A DNA stretch of 64,000 bases from Cladorhizidae sp. MBARI D1340-BT2 (lineage: Eukaryota > Porifera > Demospongiae > Poecilosclerida > Cladorhizidae). Location: contig JAQNBH010000015.1 in the NCBI GenBank assembly GCA_028752905.1, positions 17,854,112 through 17,918,111 on the forward strand, given 5' to 3'. The notes under the pieces were generated by a model that searched no databases, was not told where the DNA came from, and was given only the letters and a program-made list of their open reading frames with translations. Positions 55,401 through 62,204 of the stretch are shown here, in pieces; within the stretch, counting starts at the first letter, position 1, and the number at the start of each line of letters is the position of its first letter. The translations under genes were made by a program, and so were the position numbers.

Positions 55401-56142
55401 ATATTGGGTGTAGGTGGGTGAGATGAGGGAAGTGTTGGGTGAGAGTATTGTTGGGTGAGGCTGGTGTTGGGTGAGGGGGTGGGATGTGAGGGAAACAGTA
55501 TGGGACAAAGAGAGTGAGTGTGGGATGAGTAGTAAAAGTGGAGGGTGTGGAATAGGAGTGTGGAAGTGTAAGTGAGTAGTGTGGACGTGTAAGTGAGTAG
55601 TGTGAAATAGGGAGGCAAAGATGAGAGAGAGGCAAGGCAGACCAAGAGGAGTGGAGCAAATGGGGAGGCAAAGATGAGAGCCAAGGCAGACCAAGAGGAG
55701 TGGAGCAAATGGGGAGGCAAAGATGAGAGCCAAGGCAGACCAAGAGGAGTGGAGCAAATGGGGAGGCAAAGATGAGAGCCAAGGCAGACCAAGAGGAGTG
55801 GAGCAAATGGGGAGATGAGAGAGACAAGGTCGACCAAGAGGAGTGGAGCAAATGGGGAAGCAAAGATGATGAGAGACAAGGCAGACCAAGAGGAGTAGAG
55901 CAAATGGGGAGGTAAAGATGAGAGAGACAAGGCAGACCAAGAGGAGTGGAGCAAATGGGGAGGCAAAGATGAGAGACAAGGTCGACCAAGAGTAGTGGAG
56001 CAAACGGTAAAAAAAGGAATAGCATATGCTTGTCAAAGGATGTTTACTATCCGGTCAACCATTTACCTTTCCCTGCTTGGGTAAGCTCAGGAACATCTGT
56101 GTATAGCTCCATAATTAGGGTAGCCCCTGTCATCTCCAGGTA
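23062..56142 (-). CDS. KNTC1: KNTC1/ROD kinetochore protein, C-terminal part of a spliced gene
   Basis: KNTC1 (Rough deal, ROD) is the large alpha-solenoid subunit of the Rod-Zw10-Zwilch complex. That complex builds the fibrous corona on kinetochores and recruits Spindly-dynein and Mad1-Mad2 for the spindle checkpoint. Sixteen exons are recognised on the - strand in this order: 56142-56067 (cut by the gap), 55344-55262, 52379-52334, 49395-49316, 47745-47676, 46956-46844, 38169-38034, 36981-36886, 36811-36758, 31023-30969, 30679-30616, 29300-29171, 26914-26840, 23671-23526, 23350-23266, 23112-23062. Every junction is in phase except 55262/52379, where an exon is missing. The concatenated C-terminus follows human KNTC1 closely, including the RVRA(L/F)Q, ELC, YLR-LLK, HALACL and final SEYF-like segments. 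About 450 codons are visible, while the family protein is about 2,200 residues. The rest lies beyond the gap. Confidence 0.9.
23266..23350 (-). CDS. KNTC1: KNTC1 penultimate exon
   Basis: The acceptor is GTATTTCCTTCAG and the donor GTATGTAC. It is only open in the phase supplied by the exon at 23526 and gives CEEAAMLVQLYNARHLVETT. This corresponds to the DEASVLITEYSKH stretch near the human C-terminus. Confidence 0.85.
23526..23671 (-). CDS. KNTC1: KNTC1 exon: C-terminal alpha-solenoid
   Basis: The acceptor is TTGGCTGTAG and the donor GTAATA. In phase 0 it reads VRELVFSYLEKHDNHEILLG, SEYFNELVSFLVSRKEINKL and LSKSLQLG. This aligns with the human QIRSLILNNI...KTKYFQM segment. A different frame is also fully open, but only this one is in phase with both neighbours. 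Confidence 0.87.
23672..24949 (-). other. KNTC1 intron with an unexplained 111-codon open frame
   Basis: Mostly unremarkable. At 24025-24360 both strands are open for over 100 codons; the - strand frame reads DGEIFAWDQGHGRSGEKP and further, with no family that I recognise. It could be a decayed transposon or processed fragment. A short (TA)n lies near 24437-24455. Confidence 0.4.
25090..26150 (-). repeat. 38-bp minisatellite with higher-order pattern
   Basis: About 28 copies of a 38-bp unit (core AATAGCCCAGTAGTGGAGAA then CATCATCACTATTATTAT). Variants (CATTGTC versus CATCATC, and TTGTAATAGTCTTAG) recur in blocks of about 190-230 bp, so the array grew by copying groups of five or six units. 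Copy 2 (56925-57420) has about 13 units. Confidence 0.95.
26840..26914 (-). CDS. KNTC1: KNTC1 exon
   Basis: The acceptor is ATCCTTTCAG and the donor GTTAGTA. It encodes LVMSKLKKEDYSEILGSKLF and VGNLQ in phase 0 at both ends. This fits the human VILKQLEEHMNTGQLAGFSHQ segment that directly precedes the region in the exon at 23526. It is identical at base level to 58241-58315. Confidence 0.86.
27180..27690 (-). repeat. Degenerate ~43-bp minisatellite (copy 1)
   Basis: Repeats of CTTACAGGGGGAGCTCCCTC with TCACAAGGGTGAGGTGTCTC. GAGCTC-centred inverted repeats occur within units. The matching region 58570-59300 of copy 2 is longer, the reverse of the trend at the other arrays. Confidence 0.9.
27960..29150 (-). 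repeat. 65-bp minisatellite, ~18 copies (copy 1)
   Basis: 65-bp units (core GCCCTACTACCAGCAAAGTC then AACTCACAGACTTG). The array ends right next to the KNTC1 exon at 29171-29300, so the exon's downstream intron begins inside it. Copy 2 has about six units. Confidence 0.96.
29171..29300 (-). CDS. KNTC1: KNTC1 exon: HALACL solenoid helix pair
   Basis: The acceptor is CACACACACTGCAG and the donor CAG|GTCTGC, which is weak. Entry in phase 2 gives CPFPWQLDVAQLVEVYFRLG and LKSHALACLALLPLQQDRDK. It aligns with human ECPVSGDLDLIGVARQYIQL and ELPAFALACLMLMP. Reading past the donor meets a stop after nine codons, so splicing at CAG|GT is required. Confidence 0.88.
29306..29440. repeat. (TG)n/(TGTGTGTGCA)n microsatellite next to a KNTC1 splice acceptor
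   Basis: TGTGTGTGCA decamers followed by a TG run. On the KNTC1 strand this supplies the CA-rich tract just before the CTGCAG acceptor of the exon at 29300. Copy 2 (60090-60130) is much shorter. Confidence 0.93.
29525..30535 (-). repeat. 38-bp minisatellite, ~26 copies (copy 1)
   Basis: Units of 38 bp (core GGCAGCTCTCCAAGGGAAAC then ATGAATATGTATGTATGT). Variants are CCAGGGG, CCAAGGG and CCACTGGGGG. Long open frames on the - strand (HTYIFMFPLESCHIH repeats) are by-products of a stop-free unit. Confidence 0.96.
30616..30679 (-). CDS. KNTC1: KNTC1 exon
   Basis: The acceptor is TTGCTGTCTAG and the donor GTGAGC. It encodes SFPLTSFHREECDDLLVMVY, aligning with human SCPLSPDQLSDCSESLIAIL. Entry is phase 1 and exit phase 2, both matching the neighbours. 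It is identical in copy 2 (61194-61257) apart from the donor. Confidence 0.88.
30969..31023 (-). CDS. KNTC1: KNTC1 exon
   Basis: The acceptor is CTCTCTCTCTCAG and the donor GTAAGT. It encodes IPSLSDVWQKSIMQPLEA, aligning with the human segment around WQRVIQIPLL. It enters in phase 0 and leaves in phase 1. Confidence 0.88.
31640..32245. repeat. AT-rich compound minisatellite (copy 1)
   Basis: Runs of (AT)n separated by ACATAGTCAGAGGCTAC or TATCAT blocks. It is heterogeneous in length. Copy 2 equivalent: 62205-62560. Confidence 0.94.
32362..32830 (-). pseudogene. hAT transposase C-terminal remnant (copy 1)
   Basis: The - strand encodes FPQTFALLHIILVLP and ATVERSFSDMKMIKTRL, the dimerisation domain typical of hAT transposases (including the zf-MYM/TTF type). 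A frameshift and then RLMKTAIEGPELMNVKFEEI follow, with LDVFKETN and a stop at 32362. Upstream there are further frameshifts and no catalytic Asp motifs. It is a dead fragment inside a KNTC1 intron. Confidence 0.88.
32831..34044 (-). other. KNTC1 intron, nothing recognised
   Basis: The open frames at 33014-33232 and 33570-33929 lack recognisable domains. The first is also present in copy 2 with small differences. The duplicated block ends at about 33588, where copy 2 leaves the window. Confidence 0.5.
34047..34432. mobile_element. MITE-like inverted-repeat element (possible TA target site)
   Basis: The left part (34065-34180) and right part (34305-34425) are inverted copies, sharing GATTTTGAATTT, GCTCTTTCTAAAG and TTTGTGCATAGCTACTTCCT with AGGTCAA. 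A TA dinucleotide flanks each proposed end. There is no coding content. It could be a Tc1/mariner-type MITE, but the ends match poorly over the first 15 bp, so the superfamily is uncertain. Confidence 0.65.
34435..36757 (-). other. KNTC1 intron with dispersed repeat fragments
   Basis: Holds several copies of a family built on AATGGTAAAGGGTCATCTA (near 35757 and 36019, with an inverted copy near 35942). An open frame at 35123-35392 (-) ends at a possible donor, but it does not fit between exons that already join in phase, so it is not called as an exon. Confidence 0.5.
36758..36811 (-). CDS. KNTC1: KNTC1 exon
   Basis: The acceptor is TCTCCTCTAG and the donor GTAAGTGC. It encodes FSYLRQLLKKLATKPEVD, aligning with human IPYLRKVLKAISS. 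Phase is 0 on both sides, joining directly to the exon at 30969. Confidence 0.88.
36886..36981 (-). CDS. KNTC1: KNTC1 exon
   Basis: The acceptor is TTGCCCCTTCAG and the donor GTAATT. It encodes AIHLVSELCLYFGVGDAELW and KKTLYQLLHLAM, matching human VRLVTELC...LWNGLLQKLLGFNM. It is 32 codons long with phase 0 at both ends. Confidence 0.9.
37190..37685. repeat. ~43-48-bp minisatellite with GGA-rich block
   Basis: About 11 copies of ACTCAAGCTACTCTCTCTAC with GAGGAGGAGGTGATGTTGTC. It lies in the KNTC1 intron between exons 38034 and 36981. Confidence 0.92.
38034..38169 (-). CDS. KNTC1: KNTC1 exon
   Basis: The acceptor is TCCTGTCCTAG and the donor GTAACA. It encodes DFMQSALFVCELEHLQISTS, LAAFSKCNKAGLIRTLWRHH and AHTQK. 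This aligns with the human KEGMIKGLWKNHSHES region. Entry is phase 2 and exit phase 0. Confidence 0.88.
38170..39150 (-). other. KNTC1 intron with trinucleotide and 75-bp repeats
   Basis: A (TAC/ACT)n imperfect microsatellite lies at about 38438-38548. At about 38942-39100 a 75-bp segment starting GGGATTCTCAGAGTACTAAA is present twice in tandem, directly before the 43-bp array. Confidence 0.8.
39150..46700 (-). repeat. 43-bp minisatellite, ~175 copies (7.5 kb)
   Basis: A very homogeneous array (core GTATAGATGGAAGGCCAGTA then GTGAGTCAGCTAGAGAGTGT). Most variation is GGCCAG versus GGTCAG and +2/-2 GA changes (AGAGAGAGTG, AGAGTG). Rare larger deletions occur near 43316, 45228 and 46593. It lies in the KNTC1 intron between exons 46844 and 38169. 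On the gene strand each unit contains CACACACTCTCTAG, a 3' splice-site-like motif. Confidence 0.98.
46844..46956 (-). CDS. KNTC1: KNTC1 exon
   Basis: The acceptor is TTTGTCCCTCCATTATAG and the donor GTAAGT. It encodes CTSPVSCLSRVRAFQVLLSI and ATTSTIEAVSNTDIGTI, aligning with human RARALQCLLHLADKETIEF. An alternative acceptor at 46943 is out of phase with the upstream exon, so 46956 is chosen. Confidence 0.86.
47155..47515. repeat. ~49-bp minisatellite, ~7 copies
   Basis: Units built on GAGTGCCGCTGCCTACATGC and ACTGCAGTATATGTACA. Length variation is in the CA/C-rich part before CCCCATGAG. Confidence 0.94.
47676..47745 (-). CDS. KNTC1: KNTC1 exon
   Basis: The acceptor is GTGTGTGTGCAG and the donor GTGAGC. 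It encodes LVYLLGDADKLEANVAMLLT and WAK, aligning with human RIVYLLQPLPVDYSSRILCT. The other two frames contain stops. Confidence 0.86.
47900..49230. repeat. ~67-bp degenerate minisatellite, interrupted by a MITE
   Basis: Repeats of CCAGTGTGATGTTGGTCCAG followed by a CCCTATAGAGCTATTGTCAA-like block and TTCAACCTGCCTCCA. Units are about 67 bp and diverged. A hAT-type MITE at 48524-48925 is inserted into one unit. Confidence 0.92.
48524..48925. mobile_element. hAT-type MITE, 402 bp, with 8-bp target duplication
   Basis: The left end is CAGGGATTCTCAACC and the inverted right end is AATGGATTCTCAACC. GTCCAGTG is duplicated on both sides (48516-48523 and 48926-48933). An 8-bp target duplication and a CAGGG-TTCTCAACC-like end are typical of hAT elements. 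There is no coding content, and TTTACCCC-type subterminal motifs recur at both ends. It inserted after the surrounding minisatellite formed. Confidence 0.92.
49316..49395 (-). CDS. KNTC1: KNTC1 exon
   Basis: The acceptor is GTGTTGCCTAG and the donor GTAAGC. It encodes VSMLDESISSIQDFLGPEDE and DKLTME, an acidic stretch before the LVYLL segment, and fits the human EVEENEDFKRIVYLL context. Phase is 0 in and 2 out. Confidence 0.85.
49405..49705. repeat. 25-bp minisatellite, 12 perfect copies
   Basis: Twelve essentially identical copies of a 25-bp unit (core TGTAGTGCAAACACATCATT then GCATG). The lack of mutations suggests very recent expansion. It begins about 10 bp from the KNTC1 exon at 49395, so it occupies the region just upstream of that 3' splice site on the - strand. 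Confidence 0.97.
49845..52250 (-). repeat. 25-bp minisatellite, ~96 copies, unit resembles a 3' splice site
   Basis: A tandem 25-bp unit. On the KNTC1 strand each unit reads CTCCACTTCTCTCTGCAG followed by TCTTATG, TCTTATC or TCTTCTG. CTTCTCTCTGCAG is a near-perfect pyrimidine tract plus acceptor. Three unit types (GCATAAG, GGATAAG and GCAGAAG on +) alternate in runs and blocks. An apparent 889-codon open frame on the - strand is a by-product of the stop-free period. Confidence 0.98.
52334..52379 (-). CDS. KNTC1: KNTC1 exon (tentative)
   Basis: The acceptor is CCCTTGGACACAG and the donor GTAGTA, which is weak. In the phase required by the exon at 49395 it reads SALDTTLSQARDSLN. It is not in phase with the exon at 55262, so an exon lies between them, unrecognised. 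The call rests on phase, splice sites and position. Confidence 0.6.
52380..53690 (-). other. KNTC1 intron region, a missing exon expected
   Basis: Contains an (AAC)n microsatellite at about 52408-52446 and a 10-bp tandem repeat (AAGTATTGTT, about 8 copies) at 53495-53563. An exon that restores phase between 55262 and 52379 should lie here or in 53690-55261, but I could not identify it. Confidence 0.5.
53755..55155 (-). repeat. 34/39-bp minisatellite, ~39 copies, unit resembles a 3' splice site
   Basis: Units of 34 bp, or 39 bp with a GTATG insertion (core GGAGGAGCTTGTTCAGGGCT then ATTCTGTGCAGAG). On the KNTC1 strand each unit holds GCTCCTCCCCTCTGCACAG, again a pyrimidine tract with CAG. From about 54670 onward the units mostly carry GCAGTG instead of GCAGAG, a clear variant boundary. 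Confidence 0.97.
55262..55344 (-). CDS. KNTC1: KNTC1 exon
   Basis: The acceptor is CCTCCCCCATGCAG after a long C/T tract and the donor GTACCT. With the G from the previous exon it reads VPPLHDIAAELAQIYKLNLN and KIQNKLIE. It joins in phase with the exon that ends at 56067. Human KNTC1 has a comparable amphipathic helix followed by LCSRLIEEW-like sequence. Confidence 0.82.
55600..55995 (-). repeat. ~49-bp minisatellite, ~8 copies
   Basis: Purine-rich on + (core AAGAGGAGTGGAGCAAATGG then GGAGGCAAAGATGAGAG), so pyrimidine-rich on the KNTC1 strand. It lies in the intron about 250 bp upstream of the acceptor at 55344. Confidence 0.95.
56067..56142 (-). CDS. KNTC1: KNTC1 exon, truncated by assembly gap
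   Basis: Reads YLEMTGATLIMELYTDVPEL and TQAGK before a GTAAAT donor, exit phase 1. The upstream edge is the run of N, so the acceptor is not visible. It is the most N-terminal KNTC1 sequence in the window. Confidence 0.78.
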
Positions 56143-56242
56143 NNNNNNNNNNNNNNNNNNNNNNNNNNNNNNNNNNNNNNNNNNNNNNNNNNNNNNNNNN
56201 NNNNNNNNNNNNNNNNNNNNNNNNNNNNNNNNNNNNNNNNNN
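56143..56242. other. Assembly gap of exactly 100 N
   Basis: A placeholder gap. It cuts a KNTC1 exon on its left and is followed by a fold-back repeat and then by sequence duplicated from 24950-33588, so the order across the gap is doubtful. Confidence 0.99.
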
Positions 56243-56245
56243 CCC

Positions 56246-56706
56246 CGTAGATTCTGCAAACTTCATGGTATGGACTTGATATATAGCTCAAAAGATAAGT
56301 CTCTCTGTGTGCTCTCTTTTGATACTAAAAATGCTTCATTAGGTGGCAAGTTACTAGACCCTAAAGCGGAGGGCTCAAAAATCTGAAAAATCAACGCCCT
56401 CAATTTTGCACCACGTGTTTGACCAGGTAATAAATTTTTAACGCCTTATTCAAATGAGTGATTGCGTGCGCTAGAGCTTCCTCTAGCCACTCGTACCATT
56501 TCAATTTTTTTTGCACTTTGCAAGTCGGAGTGGTTTCTGTGGAGGTTGCGGCGATTCAGATTTTTGAGGTCCCTCCGCTTTAGGGTCTAGTAACTTGCCT
56601 ATAGTTATACCTAATGAAGCATTTTTAGTATCAAAAGAGAGCACACAGAGAGACCTATCTTTTGAGCTATATATCAAGTCCATACCATGAAGTTTGCAGA
56701 ATCTAC
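56246..56706. mobile_element. Fold-back element: ~140-bp inverted arms with ~180-bp spacer
   Basis: The left arm 56246-56386 and right arm 56706-56567 are inverted copies, beginning CCGTAGATTCTGCAAACTTC. They differ by a few bases and by a 10-bp indel (TAACTATAGG-like sequence present in the right arm only). The differences argue against a hairpin sequencing artefact. Each arm is open for about 45 codons (RFCKLHGMDLIYSSKD then SLCVLSFDTKNASLG), with no recognised family. Confidence 0.75.
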
Positions 56707-56924
56707 GGAGCTCTAAAGTTGTAACCACAGGTAAAATTAAAAAATTAATTAATTTAGCATCGGCCCCCCCTAAGTGGTATATATATATAATATATCGGTG
56801 TACACACTTTTAAATGGTAAAGGGTCATCTAACTGGTTGTAGTTTACACAGGTAGAATCATGTTTGTTGACAATCAGTCCAATAAAGTAAAACATTTTTT
56901 GTTCTTGCTTCAAGCAGTTGAACA

Positions 56925-57420
56925 GCGGAGAACATTGTCACTTATTATAATAGCCCAGCAGTGGAGAACATTGTCACTATTATTATAATAGCCCAGTAGT
57001 GGAGAACATCATCACTATTATTATAATAGCCCAGCAGTGGAGAACATTGTCACTATTATTATAATAGCCCAGCAGTGGAGAACATTGTCACTATTATTAT
57101 AATAGCCCAGTAGTGGAGAACATCATCACTATTATTATAATAGCCCAGCAGTGGAGAACATTGTCACTATTACTATAATAGCCCAGTAGTGGAGAACATC
57201 ATCACTATTAATATAATAGCCCAGCAGTGGAGAACATCATCACTATTATTATAATAGCCCAGTAGTGGAGAACATCATCACTATTATTATAATAGCCCAG
57301 CAGTGGAGAACATTGTCACTATTATTATAATAGCCCAGCAGTGGAGAACATTGTCACTATGAATTGTAATAGTCTTAGCAGTGGAGAACATCATCACTAT
57401 TACTATAATAGAGCAGTGTA
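56925..57420 (-). repeat. 38-bp minisatellite (copy 2), ~13 copies
   Basis: The same unit as 25090-26150 but about half the copy number and without the clear 190-230-bp higher-order blocks. Only one TTGTAATAGTCTTAG variant is present, near the right end. Confidence 0.94.
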
Positions 57421-58240
57421 GAACTACATCACTATGAATCTAGTTGCAAAATCCTAACTTTTCTGGGACTTCCCTACTAAACACTTTTTCTAAACTTGTG
57501 TATGACACAAATCAGCATATGCCATTGTCTTGGATATTATTGACTGTACCCATCTAGGGTCAAGTCCTCCCTCAGGGCTTGGTTACAGTTGCCCAGAACA
57601 AGAACTGCATAAACCAAAGAGAGCAGGTCATTTGTTTTGCTGCAACAATTCTTACCTATGGTAATAACTGCAATCGAGAAACAGATTTAGTCGTGGATGT
57701 GCATTGGAACATTTGGGGTCAAGGTTCCTATGAATAGACCAATTAATTGTACGCAAGGTAGATGCAAAGTTAGATCTTGAAGATGAATTTCAAAGTTTTT
57801 TGTTTTTTTTACCAGGATTCAAGGCATGCTGGGAGTTTTCTGTAAATCTGGAATTATTGAACCTTTTTTTTTTGTACAATGCTGTACGCTTTGAAGAAAG
57901 GTGAGGAAAGAAGAAGGAAAGGTGGAGCTTGAGTTACATGGCTACTGTTTGCTGTTTCCAGATCAGTGCTCACTTCGCTGATTTCTCTTTGGAGGTGATG
58001 TATGCATCTTACGCTAGATGCAGTACATGCTTGCTTGGCCACACCCTTATTAACCATCTGCTACATTAGTCACACAAGCATAAAGAACATAATCATTGTT
58101 TATTGGGAAGGGGTTTGGAGTGGGTGGGGCTCTAAGAGCTCCACAGGCAGAATGGATCTACTGTAAAATATGTTAAATATTTTAAACACTACGTAGTGTT
58201 CCAGTATGTTGCAACCAAGTATACTAGATAGAATACTAAC

Positions 58241-58315
58241 CTGTAGGTTGCCTACGAACAGTTTAGAACCCAGTATTTCTGAATAATCTTCTTTTTTCAA
58301 CTTTGACATCACAAG
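58241..58315 (-). pseudogene. KNTC1: KNTC1 exon copy 2 (equivalent of 26840-26914)
   Basis: Identical in sequence to the copy 1 exon, with the same acceptor and donor. Its transcript context is unknown, because the terminal exons of KNTC1 (23062-23671) are not repeated downstream of it. It is an allele or a partial gene copy rather than a decayed pseudogene. Confidence 0.75.
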
Positions 58316-58569
58316 CTGAAAGGATATATAAATAACATGCATGGATACCGTCTTCTCAGACAACATACACATCCATATATACATATATAGTTAGGCATGA
58401 AAACATCCGTGCTGGGAATACCAGAGAACTGGCCACATAGTCAGTGGAGAAGATGCTGACACAACACACTGGGTGCAATTTACTGTGAAGTGCGGAATGA
58501 GGCTCTACTTGAGGGAAGGGGTCCACAAACTTTTAAAAATAATTCCAGGGCCAGTTCATGGTACCTCAC

Positions 58570-59310
58570 TCTTACAGGGGGAGCTCCCTCTCACAAGGGT
58601 GAGGTGTCTCATGCTTACAGGGAGCCAGTGTCTCACTCTTACAGGGGGAGCTCCCTCCCACAAGGGTGAGGTGTCTCATGCTTACAGGGGGCCAGTGTCT
58701 CACTCTTACAGGGGGAGCTCCCTCTCACAAGGGTGAGGTGTCTCATGCTTACAGGGAGCACTCTTACAGGGGGAGCTCCCTCTCACAAGGGTGAGGTGTC
58801 TCATGCTTACAGGGAGCCAGTGTCTCACTCTTACAGGGGGAGCTCCCTCCCACAAGGGTGAGGTGTCTCATGCTTACAGGGGGCCAGTGTCTCACTCTTA
58901 CAGGGGGAGCTCCCTCTCACAAGGGTGAGGTGTCTCATGCTTACAGGGAGCACTCTTACAGGGGGAGCTCCCTCTCACAAGGGTGAGGTGTCTCATGCTT
59001 ACAGGGGGCCAGTGTCTCGCTCTTACAGGGGGAGCTCCCTCTCACAAGGGTGAGGTGTCTCATGCTTACAGGGGGCAGTGGCTCACTCTTATAGTGGGAG
59101 GTCGCTTTCACAGGGGGCTTGTGTCTCACTCCTACAGGGGGAGGTTTCTCACTCTTTCAGGGGGCCAGTGTCTCACAATTAGGGAAGGTGTCTCACTTTT
59201 TCAGGGGCAAGTGTCTCACTCTAACAGGAGGAGTATCTCACTCTTACAGGGGGTCAGTGTACTCATCCTTACAGGGGAAGGTGTCTTACTCTTATGGGGG
59301 AGGGAGGGGG
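58570..59310 (-). repeat. Degenerate ~43-bp minisatellite (copy 2)
   Basis: Equivalent of 27180-27690 but longer, with more units carrying GAGCTCCCTCCCACAAGGG and a TTTCAGGGG-rich tail at 59150-59215 absent from copy 1. Confidence 0.9.
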
Positions 59311-59589
59311 GGGGGGGGCAATGTATCGCTCAAAGTTGTGATCACCTGCCATTTCTATAAGACTGAGCAGACTAGGCATGTGCAGGTATAAAAATTTATA
59401 TGGTTCATTTTGTGCATGTAGTTCCTCCTTTTAGTGAACAGTCCGCAGGTCTGGGGGTGGTCAAAACAAAGGAGCAGATCGAGTAAGGCCCACGCACCAT
59501 AGTTTGGGTACCCCTGCGCTAGGGTCTACCCTATCATGGCAAGATCAATCAACGAGTCACACAATGTGTTTCTAGCAGTTAGTGTTCTA

Positions 59590-59935
59590 CTACCAGCAAA
59601 GTCAACTCACACACTTTACTAACATCAGTCAACGTATAGTGACTACCTGCCCTACTACCAGCCAAGTCAACTCACAGACTTGACTAACATCAGTCAACGT
59701 ATAGTGACTACCTGCCCTACTACCAGCAAAGTCAACTCACAGACTTGACTAACATCAGTCAACGTATAGTGACTACCTGCCCTACTACCAGCCAAGTCAA
59801 CTCACAGACTTGACTAACATCAGTCAACGTATAGTGACTACCTGCCCTACTACCAGCAAAGTCAACTCACAGACTTGGCTAACAGCAGTCAACGTATAGT
59901 GACTACCTGCCCTACTACCAGGAAAGTCAACTCTT
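59590..59935 (-). repeat. 65-bp minisatellite (copy 2), ~6 copies
   Basis: Equivalent of 27960-29150 with about a third of the units. Confidence 0.95.
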
Positions 59936-59953
59936 AGAGAATCGAGTGCAGAC

Positions 59954-60083
59954 CTGTGCAAGTTTGTCTCTGTCTTGCTGAAGAGGAAGCAAGGCCAGGC
60001 AAGCCAGAGCATGGGACTTCAACCCTAGTCCGAAATAAACCTCCACAAGTTGGGCCACATCCAACTGCCAGGGGAAGGGGCAG
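59954..60083 (-). pseudogene. KNTC1: KNTC1 exon copy 2 (equivalent of 29171-29300)
   Basis: The same 130-bp exon with an intact frame. Two differences are visible: an Arg to Gly change in the VYFRLG segment (AGA to GGA) and a silent CTG to CTA. The splice sites are conserved. Confidence 0.78.
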
Positions 60084-60219
60084 CTGCAGTGTGTGTGTGT
60101 ATGTGTATGTATGTGTGTGTGTGTGTGTTGTGGGTGTATGCGAGAGGAGGTTTTGCATATGCGTCAATCTCATTTCAGAACACATAGGGATATAAATTGT
60201 AAATTAACTGAAGATTAAG

Positions 60220-61100
60220 TAGGCAGCTCTCCAGGGGAAACATGAATATATATGTATGTGGCAGCTCTCCAAGGGAAACATGAATATGTTGTATGTGGCA
60301 GCTCTCCGAGGGAAACATGAATATATATGTATGTGGCAGCTCTCCAAGGGAAACATGAATATATATGTATGCGGCAGCTCTCCAAGGGAAACATGTATGC
60401 ATGTGGCAGCTCTCCAGGGAAAACATGAATATATATGTATGTGGCAGCTCTCCAAGGGAAACATGAATATATATGTATGTGGCAGCTCTCCAGGGGAAAC
60501 ATGAATATATATGTATGTGGCAGCTCTCCAAGGGAAACATGAATATATATGTATGTGGCAGCTCTGCAGGGCAAAACATGAATATATATGTATGTGGCAG
60601 CTCTCCAGGGAAACATGTATGTGGCAGCTCTCCAAGGGAAACATGAATATATATGTATGTGGCAGCTCTCCAAGGGAAACGAATATGTATATGTATGTGG
60701 CAGCTCTCCAAGGGAAACATGAATATGTATGTATGTGGCAGCTCTCCAAGGGAAACATGAATATGTATGTATGTGGCAGCTCTCCAAGGGAAACATGAAT
60801 ATGTATGTATGTGGCAGCTCTCCAAGGGAAACATGAATATGTATGTATGTGGCAGCTCTCCAAGGGAAACATGAATATGTATGTATGTGGCAGCTCTCCA
60901 AGGGAAACATGAATATGTATGTATGTGGCAGCTCTCCAGGGAAACATGAATATGTATGTATATGGCAGCTCTCCAAGGGAAACATGAATATGTATGTATG
61001 TGGCAGCTCTCCAAGGGAAACATGAATATGTATGTATGTGGCAGCTCTCCAGGGGAAACATGAATATGTATGTATGTGGCAGCTCTCCAATGAATATGTA
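60220..61100 (-). repeat. 38-bp minisatellite (copy 2), ~23 copies
   Basis: Equivalent of 29525-30535, with several shortened units (for example near 60392 and 60610). It lacks the CCACTGGGGG variant seen in copy 1. Confidence 0.95.
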
Positions 61101-61193
61101 TGTATGTGGCTATTAAACAACTAAACATCTCCTCGCAAATCATTACTTATCTCTGGCTGCTGTCAAAGCATTAGTGTGCCAGCAGGAGCTTAC

Positions 61194-61257
61194 CTGTACA
61201 CCATCACAAGCAGGTCATCACATTCTTCTCTGTGAAAGCTTGTCAATGGAAAGGATT
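61194..61257 (-). pseudogene. KNTC1: KNTC1 exon copy 2 (equivalent of 30616-30679)
   Basis: The coding sequence is identical to copy 1. The donor is GTAAGC here and GTGAGC in copy 1; both are functional-type donors. Confidence 0.78.
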
Positions 61258-61549
61258 CTAGAGAGCAAAAGGAAAGGCAAGCGTATCAGCCATTGCCCAA
61301 CATGGAGAGAGGAGGGAGCCACACTGTCAGGGGGACCATAGTCAATTTTACTTTGGGGAACTGTCAGGGGAACCACAATTAAGTTTTATAGGGGGGCACA
61401 GTCAGTTATACTTAATAAAAAAAGTTAAATAAATACATTGTCAGGTTACTAACTTCATTATCACGCTGGTGGGACACCTAGCTATTAAACGTCACCGAGA
61501 ATGGACACAATCATGGCATAATGACAGGGGTACTGCACTGCTGACTCAC

Positions 61550-61604
61550 TAGCTTCCAGAGGCTGCATAATGGACTTCTGCCAGACATCAGACAGCGATG
61601 GAAT
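61550..61604 (-). pseudogene. KNTC1: KNTC1 exon copy 2 (equivalent of 30969-31023)
   Basis: One silent difference (TCC to TCT, Ser). The donor is GTGAGT here and GTAAGT in copy 1. The frame is intact. Confidence 0.78.
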
Positions 61605-62204
61605 CTGAGAGTGAGAGGGTATGGGCAATTAAGTGTAGTCACAGGACTTCTCACAACAGTACGTAGCGAAAAACAGCGTAGTAAGATGCAGGCCCGTCTC
61701 CATTGGCCGTCAAAATTTAATGATTGTTCCTACTAATCTGCCTATGAATGTTCAGTCCAGATTGTCATAGCAGTAATAATAAATAAAAAAATTCCCCCCT
61801 TCTTTTATGCAGAGACAGACAGACACGAAGAAAAGCAATGCACTGACACATGGCAAGCTGAAAACAACTATAAAGACTTGCAGTGGCACATAGTCCACCT
61901 CTTGGTAATAGTAGCAGCACGGTACTGGCCCTCTTATCTAAGAAGTAAAAATAAAAAAATCTTATTGTCCCACGTCATCATTACAGTCCTGATTTTGGAC
62001 ATCATTAACATATATAATATAGAGAGATAGTCTAGCAAGATATTTTCAAGAGGTTCAGCTGATGTGCATTACAGAAGAATTGGCATGAAAAAATATTCGT
62101 GGATTTGTACTCGCCACGACCATCAAAATGGAGCTGCAATGGGAGGAGTTACACTAATAAGGACAGCACAATGCTTTCTTTCTATCCATAATCAGAGGCT
62201 ATAT

